DNA from: Muribaculaceae bacterium
GTDB lineage: Bacteria; Bacteroidota; Bacteroidia; Bacteroidales; Muribaculaceae
Length of the DNA: 11,933 nucleotides
Direction: 5' to 3'
Assembly (NCBI GenBank): GCA_029052265.1
Contig: JAIDJJ010000647.1
Location: 1 to 11,933 of the forward strand
The position numbers and the translations under genes are program-made. The notes below the pieces were generated by a model. It saw nothing but the letters and a program-made list of their open reading frames with translations, ran no database searches and was not told where the DNA came from. Below, piece after piece: positions 7,859-11,933 of this stretch. Every line of letters begins with the position of its first letter. Positions within the stretch are counted from its first letter, which is position 1.

Positions 7859-10186
7859 ATGAAACTCAATATCAAGAAAGCCTTTCAGTTTTCAACTATG
7901 GTGTTCATGGCATGCGGACTTTCCGGTTTGACCGTAGGCTGCAGCGACTTTGAATTGACCAAGACAGAGGCTGATTACGATCCTCGTTATCAAGGCACAG
8001 TGGATGGCGTTGCAGATTATCAAGTAGATGCTGCTTCCCACCAACTTAAAGTATCGTTCACTTCCGATATGGATTGGACTGCACAGGTTCTCAACTCCGA
8101 AGGTGAGGCATGTGAGTTCGCAAGCGTTTCTCCGGAAAGTGGTCTTGCTGGAGAATGTGAAGTGACTGTAACTATAATGCCTAATGAAGATATAAATAAC
8201 AGTAGGTCTGCGCAGTTGCAGATCATCACAGAAAAAGGTGGTACTAAAACAATCAATATAGCGCAGGAATATAAGGTGCTTTATCTTGATCCTGCAGAGA
8301 TTCCGGATTATGCCAAGTATACATGTCCCGGTGAATGGAACCCTCATTTCGAGGAGGGTCCGGATTATATGCTCCGACATGATTCTTATTATTCTTGGCA
8401 CCGTAGCAAGCAGAGCGAGCACTTTTTCGTGTTCTGGTCTCCTGAGTTTGGTGCTGATCCAAATTCTTCCGATGTCCCTGCAAATATGCGTGTAGATATT
8501 GACGATTTGCTTCTCAAAGCTGAGAAATTCTTTGATACCAATGTCAACCAACTTGGAATGGCGACTCTTGGACAGGGTAAATCCATGCTTGATAATTACA
8601 AGATGCAGATTTATCTTATTTATAAGGATGAATGGCTTGCAACCGGTTCCGGCTATGATGATAAGATTGGAGCTTTGTGGATTAATCCGTCTACTTGTCA
8701 GCCGGTAGGCTCTACTATAGCTCATGAAATCGGTCATTCATTCCAATATCAGACTTATGCAGACCGTGTACAGACTCAGGGAGTACCTGCCGATGGAACT
8801 TCCGGTTTCCGTTATGGTTTTGTCGGACCTGACGGCTCAGGCAACGGTGGATGTGCATATTGGGAACAGTGCGCACAATGGCAATCATTCCAAGATTATC
8901 CTGAAGAACAGTTCACAAGCTATAACTTTCCGGTATGGCTCAACAATTGTCACCGTCATTTCCATCACGAATTCCAGCGTTATGCTTCCTATTGGCTTCA
9001 GAGCTATTGGGTAGAGAAACAGGGGGTGGAAAGTTATGGACGGTTGTGGCGGGAATCAGTGGCTCCCGAGGATGCGATCATGGCTTATACCCGTATTTAC
9101 AATGGAAATGATTACTCAAAGACTCGAGAAGAATTGTTTGATTATGCCGTAAGGATGGCTACTTACGATATCGAAGGTATCCGTTCATACAGCGCAGGTT
9201 TCCAGAATCGGTATAATCCCAATTTTGTACGTAATGATAAAGGGGAATATCAGATCACTTATGACAACTGTCCCGGGGCTACAGGTTTCAATGTGATTCC
9301 TTTGACTGTACCCGGAAACGGAGGTAAGGTTTCTGTTAAATTCCGTGGACTTGGCTATGGAGAGGCTCTCTGCAGCAATGATAAGAGCAACATTGAAGAT
9401 GGCGACGGAGTAGCCAAGGATAAACCTTCTAAATATAATGCCTGCGGAGGCGCGGAGAATATGGGTTGGCGTTATGGCTTTGTGGCAATGGCTGGCGACA
9501 AGCGTACTTATGGCAGTGTCGGCAAAGAAGCCAACGGTTCGTTGAGCTTTGATGTCCCTGCCGGTGCCGATTATCTTTATCTTGTGGTTCAGGGTTCTCC
9601 TGAGGTTTACATGAGCCACGGATGGGATGAGGACGAAACCAACGATCCGCAGTTCCCGTATGCAATTACTCTCGAAGGAACTGATCTTGCAAACTATCAG
9701 GAACCTGTAGCGGCTACATATGTTGAAGAGAACGGTGTGTTGGTTGGTAAACTTTCAGTACCCGTGAGTGTCGCTAATGAAGATTGGATTGCCGGAACAT
9801 ACGATATCGCGGAAAAAGCGGTTGCTGATTTCTTCGGCATTTCTGTGACTGAGATCGGAGATAAGATCGTCGCTCCAATCGTAGGCGAGAAACAGGTGGC
9901 TCAGGAAGGTAAAATCGTTGTGTTTAATGAGGAATCAGACGGTTCTCTGAGCGATATGCCGACAGCCAACGTCGGTTACTGGCTTAATGCAGATGGCAAC
10001 GCAGTTAATTGGGGGAACGGACATTTGGTTTATTATGAGATCAATGGCAGTATTCTGACACTGGGAAAACTCGGTGCAGAGGCAGGTGCCGCAGGAGAAA
10101 CACGCACCATGCGTCCCGTATTCGTTTACACCAAAGATGGTGAAGCTAAAACTTTCAAATTTATAATTACGTACAAGTATAAGTAA
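7859..10186 (+). CDS. Lipoprotein with BACON, DUF6055-like zinc-peptidase and DUF4859-like domains
   Basis: A 775-residue predicted surface lipoprotein (signal peptide to lipobox TVGC, Cys28, then acidic residues). A BACON beta-sandwich spans about 48-137 (SFTSDMDWTAQV, FASVSPESG, CEVTVTIMPNE, KTINIAQEY). The central domain, about 150-610, resembles DUF6055, a peptidase-like family. It has HEIGH at 289-293 (codon of the first His at nt 8723) in STIAHEIGHSFQYQ, and WEQCAQWQSF at 335-344. Glu336 lies 43 residues beyond His293 and is a plausible third zinc ligand of gluzincin type (inference). A His-rich stretch, CHRHFHHEF, lies at 364-372. The last domain, about 620-775, is DUF4859-like (DFFGISVTEIGDKIV, VGYWLNADGNAVNWGNG) and shares its motif with the protein encoded just upstream. 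It probably cuts protein or glycoprotein at the cell surface, with BACON and DUF4859 as binding or spacer modules. Activity and substrate are unproven. The gene lies 71 nt after its neighbour, with a strong hairpin in the gap. Confidence 0.82.
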   Translation: MKLNIKKAFQFSTMVFMACGLSGLTVGCSDFELTKTEADYDPRYQGTVDGVADYQVDAASHQLKVSFTSDMDWTAQVLNSEGEACEFASVSPESGLAGECEVTVTIMPNEDINNSRSAQLQIITEKGGTKTINIAQEYKVLYLDPAEIPDYAKYTCPGEWNPHFEEGPDYMLRHDSYYSWHRSKQSEHFFVFWSPEFGADPNSSDVPANMRVDIDDLLLKAEKFFDTNVNQLGMATLGQGKSMLDNYKMQIYLIYKDEWLATGSGYDDKIGALWINPSTCQPVGSTIAHEIGHSFQYQTYADRVQTQGVPADGTSGFRYGFVGPDGSGNGGCAYWEQCAQWQSFQDYPEEQFTSYNFPVWLNNCHRHFHHEFQRYASYWLQSYWVEKQGVESYGRLWRESVAPEDAIMAYTRIYNGNDYSKTREELFDYAVRMATYDIEGIRSYSAGFQNRYNPNFVRNDKGEYQITYDNCPGATGFNVIPLTVPGNGGKVSVKFRGLGYGEALCSNDKSNIEDGDGVAKDKPSKYNACGGAENMGWRYGFVAMAGDKRTYGSVGKEANGSLSFDVPAGADYLYLVVQGSPEVYMSHGWDEDETNDPQFPYAITLEGTDLANYQEPVAATYVEENGVLVGKLSVPVSVANEDWIAGTYDIAEKAVADFFGISVTEIGDKIVAPIVGEKQVAQEGKIVVFNEESDGSLSDMPTANVGYWLNADGNAVNWGNGHLVYYEINGSILTLGKLGAEAGAAGETRTMRPVFVYTKDGEAKTFKFIITYKYK

Positions 10187-10202
10187 ATTTAACTATAAGA
10201 AT

Positions 10203-10246
10203 AACAGTATCATGGACATAAGTTTTATTATGTTCATGATGCTGTT
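10203..10246. other. 19-bp inverted repeat with two G-U pairs, upstream of M43 protease gene
   Basis: The left arm (10203-10221, AACAGTATCATGGACATAA) pairs with the right arm (10228-10246, TTATGTTCATGATGCTGTT) over 19 positions. Two of these are G-U wobbles in the + strand RNA. The loop is GTTTTA. Only two T follow directly, so intrinsic termination would be weak at best. It ends 17 nt before the downstream ATG. It could separate the last gene from the operon or modulate its translation. Confidence 0.65.
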
Positions 10247-10263
10247 TCAATCATAAAAAAATC

Positions 10264-11892
10264 ATGAAATTGATCAAAAATAATATAATGCACGATTATA
10301 AATTCATATTTACCATATTGTCGGTAATCTGGTTTCTATATTCCTGTACAGACGATTTGAAAAATGATGATTGTTTTCTTAAACAACCAAATGATAATGT
10401 ATCGTTATTGACACGTTCATTCAAAGATACAAATCAAGCTACATGTGGAACTATTGAAGATTCCGATTCTGTACATGATTTATTAATGGGAAGGATTTCT
10501 TATGGTGTGTTAGACTATGCATATTCATATGACGTTAAAGTTTTTACGCATGTAATAAGAAAATCTGACGGGACAGGAGCTGATTTACCATATACAGAGG
10601 CAAGGTTGCTGTATAACCTTAACACATATTTTCAGCAAACTAATTTGAAATTTGTATCAGCTGGGAGCGAGTACATTGATTCTGACAAATTGCATAACAT
10701 ATCTTATGATAATAAAAACGAATTGTTTAATACAAATTCTCATTCAGATGCTATAGATGTTTATATTATTAGTGATTCTCCGAATTTTGTAGATAAAGAT
10801 GGTGCATCTATTACGGGTGTTGCAAATGGTATAATCTCAACATCTTGTATTGTATCTGATTATGAATATGCTTATGCTTATGGAATTAATGTACTGCCTC
10901 ATGAGATCGGTCATTGTTTTGGTTTATATCATACTCATCACGGTACATTTGCAAAAGAAAGTGGCGTACCGGAGTTAGTAGATGGATCAAATTCTTCTTT
11001 TGCTGGTGATTATATAGTTGATACTCCTGCAGATCCCAATATTTGGGAAAATGGTTTTTATGTTGGGACAGTAACTGATGCAAATGGAGATCAGTATAGA
11101 CCCAGTAATACTAATTTAATGAGTTATGCAAGTAATTATGTAACACAAATCACCCAGAATCAGCTTGAACGGATGCATTATACGATTCGTAATAATTGGA
11201 AATTGCAAGCGGTTATGAATAGAAAAGATCTTTCTATTGCCGGACCTGAAATATTGACTCAATCAACTGCATATAAGATAGTCATCCCATCTGGATATAA
11301 TGTTTCTTGGAATGTGCAGACGTCTGACTATACTTCGCAAACGCAATCAACAGGATCAAACAGATCGGTGCAAGGTTCTTCGGTGACAATTTCAGTTCCT
11401 GCTTCCAATGTGAAATCACAACGGAATGTCCTGACTGCAAAGATAACAACACCAAAAGGATATGTTTTCCAGACTCAAAAACAAGTTTTATATTGTAAGT
11501 ATTCTCCTGCTACTGCAACATTAAGATGGAGTTCAGAGAAAGGGCCGGTTAAGTATAACGGTGTTATAAATCTTAATAATCCTTCGGGCAGTTCTAAAAT
11601 AAAACTCATTGAAGGGGGTAATTTATATTTCTATTATTCTGACCCTTGCGGGATAAGTTCAACTGAATTTTCTCAGATATCTTTTAATATTTCAGATTTT
11701 CCGTCATTAAAGAAAATGTCAGGAGCTGAACATGCATTTTATTTTGAGGGAGGTGCTTCTTCAAAAAGTGAGATATTATTGATGATAAATGTATTTGGTT
11801 CTGAAGGTAGAATGTCATTGCCGTATGAGATAATTAATTCCAGATCTTTAGAATCAAATTTAAATACAGAAATTCAACTGACTGAAATCTAA
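10264..11892 (+). CDS. Lipoprotein M43 (pappalysin-like) zinc metalloprotease
   Basis: A 542-residue predicted surface lipoprotein that should hydrolyse proteins with a single zinc. The metzincin signature is complete: HEIGHCFGLYH at 213-223 (first His codon at nt 10900) gives the three His ligands and the general-base Glu214. NLMSY with Met286 is the Met-turn, and VDTPADP (252-258) between them is typical of M43. The lipobox is LYSC with Cys28, then TDDLKNDD, an acidic export-type stretch. An in-frame ATG at 10288 would give a shorter, equally workable signal peptide; the start at 10264 was kept because it gives a longer basic n-region. Residues about 320-542 are beta-rich and Ig-like (SIAGPEILTQSTAYKIVIPSGYNVSWNV), with no type IX sorting motif. 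Composition is notably AT-rich (30% GC over nt 10621-10860). It follows the previous gene by 77 nt with a hairpin in the gap, so it may be an added or separately controlled member. The substrate is unknown. Confidence 0.92.
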   Translation: MKLIKNNIMHDYKFIFTILSVIWFLYSCTDDLKNDDCFLKQPNDNVSLLTRSFKDTNQATCGTIEDSDSVHDLLMGRISYGVLDYAYSYDVKVFTHVIRKSDGTGADLPYTEARLLYNLNTYFQQTNLKFVSAGSEYIDSDKLHNISYDNKNELFNTNSHSDAIDVYIISDSPNFVDKDGASITGVANGIISTSCIVSDYEYAYAYGINVLPHEIGHCFGLYHTHHGTFAKESGVPELVDGSNSSFAGDYIVDTPADPNIWENGFYVGTVTDANGDQYRPSNTNLMSYASNYVTQITQNQLERMHYTIRNNWKLQAVMNRKDLSIAGPEILTQSTAYKIVIPSGYNVSWNVQTSDYTSQTQSTGSNRSVQGSSVTISVPASNVKSQRNVLTAKITTPKGYVFQTQKQVLYCKYSPATATLRWSSEKGPVKYNGVINLNNPSGSSKIKLIEGGNLYFYYSDPCGISSTEFSQISFNISDFPSLKKMSGAEHAFYFEGGASSKSEILLMINVFGSEGRMSLPYEIINSRSLESNLNTEIQLTEI

Positions 11893-11933
11893 ATATAAAC
11901 TATTTGTATAAATTTTATTATTATGAGATGTGA
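11893..11933 (+). other. AT-rich 3' tail; possible start of a further gene
   Basis: After the protease stop codon the sequence is strongly AT-rich. An ATG at 11923 (reading Met-Arg-Cys before the window ends) could open another gene, but three codons are not enough to support it. The ATG at 11928 is followed directly by TGA and cannot. No clear hairpin or T-run terminator is seen. Confidence 0.3.

Noticed and set aside
7892..8737. 281-codon open frame on the - strand
   Set aside because: It is antisense to the BACON/DUF6055-like gene, its translation is low-quality and rich in Ile, Arg and Cys, and it matches no family I know.
10264..11892. Type IX secretion cargo call for the M43 protease
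   Set aside because: The C-terminus lacks a recognisable sorting domain, and the N-terminus has a clear lipobox, so surface lipoprotein export fits better.
11901..11910. Bacteroidetes -7 promoter element around TATTTG in the tail
   Set aside because: The TAnnTTTG spacing is not met and there is no TTTG element at the -33 distance.

Overview
The window is one strand-consistent cluster from a Bacteroidales genome. It reads as a polysaccharide- (or glycoprotein-) utilisation locus. The assignment rests on a textbook SusC/SusD pair, four (probably) exported proteins with type II or type I signal peptides, a BACON domain, DUF4859-type domains and A-rich leaders in place of strong Shine-Dalgarno sites. 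The genus cannot be fixed by eye. No RNA gene, CRISPR array, insertion sequence or transcriptional regulator is visible, and no gap between genes exceeds about 105 nt.

Layout, all on the + strand. (1) nt 1-1953: the 3' part of a GH127-type beta-L-arabinofuranosidase gene, cut by the window edge, with an intact Glu/Cys/Zn active site and an extra C-terminal beta domain. (2) nt 1954-2057: a short leader with two kinds of small tandem repeat. (3) nt 2058-5078: SusC-like TonB-dependent transporter. (4) nt 5098-6783: SusD-like lipoprotein. (5) nt 6795-7787: a lipoprotein with two DUF4859-like domains, in the place where SusE/SusF-type surface-binding proteins usually sit. (6) nt 7800-7834: a perfect 16-bp hairpin. 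(7) nt 7859-10186: a lipoprotein with BACON, a DUF6055-like putative zinc-peptidase domain (HEIGH) and a C-terminal DUF4859 domain. (8) nt 10203-10246: a second long hairpin. (9) nt 10264-11892: a lipoprotein M43 (pappalysin-type) metzincin protease with Ig-like C-terminal domains. (10) nt 11893-11933: an AT-rich tail in which another gene may begin.

Reading the genes together: SusC/SusD would import a ligand, the DUF4859 lipoprotein would help capture it, and two unrelated zinc-protease folds at the cell surface would cut protein. The adjacent GH127 would remove beta-L-arabinofuranose. The combination suggests a locus aimed at a glycoprotein rather than a plain polysaccharide. Plant hydroxyproline-rich glycoproteins such as extensin, which carry beta-L-arabinofuranosides, are one candidate. 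This is inference; the window contains no other glycoside hydrolase to narrow it.

Base composition is not uniform. By hand count, GC is about 55% in the GH127 gene (nt 541-780) and 56% in the first part of susC (nt 2161-2520). It falls to 39% later in susC (nt 2821-3180) and 30% in the last protease gene (nt 10621-10860). This looks like a mosaic, with one junction inside susC near the start of the plug domain.
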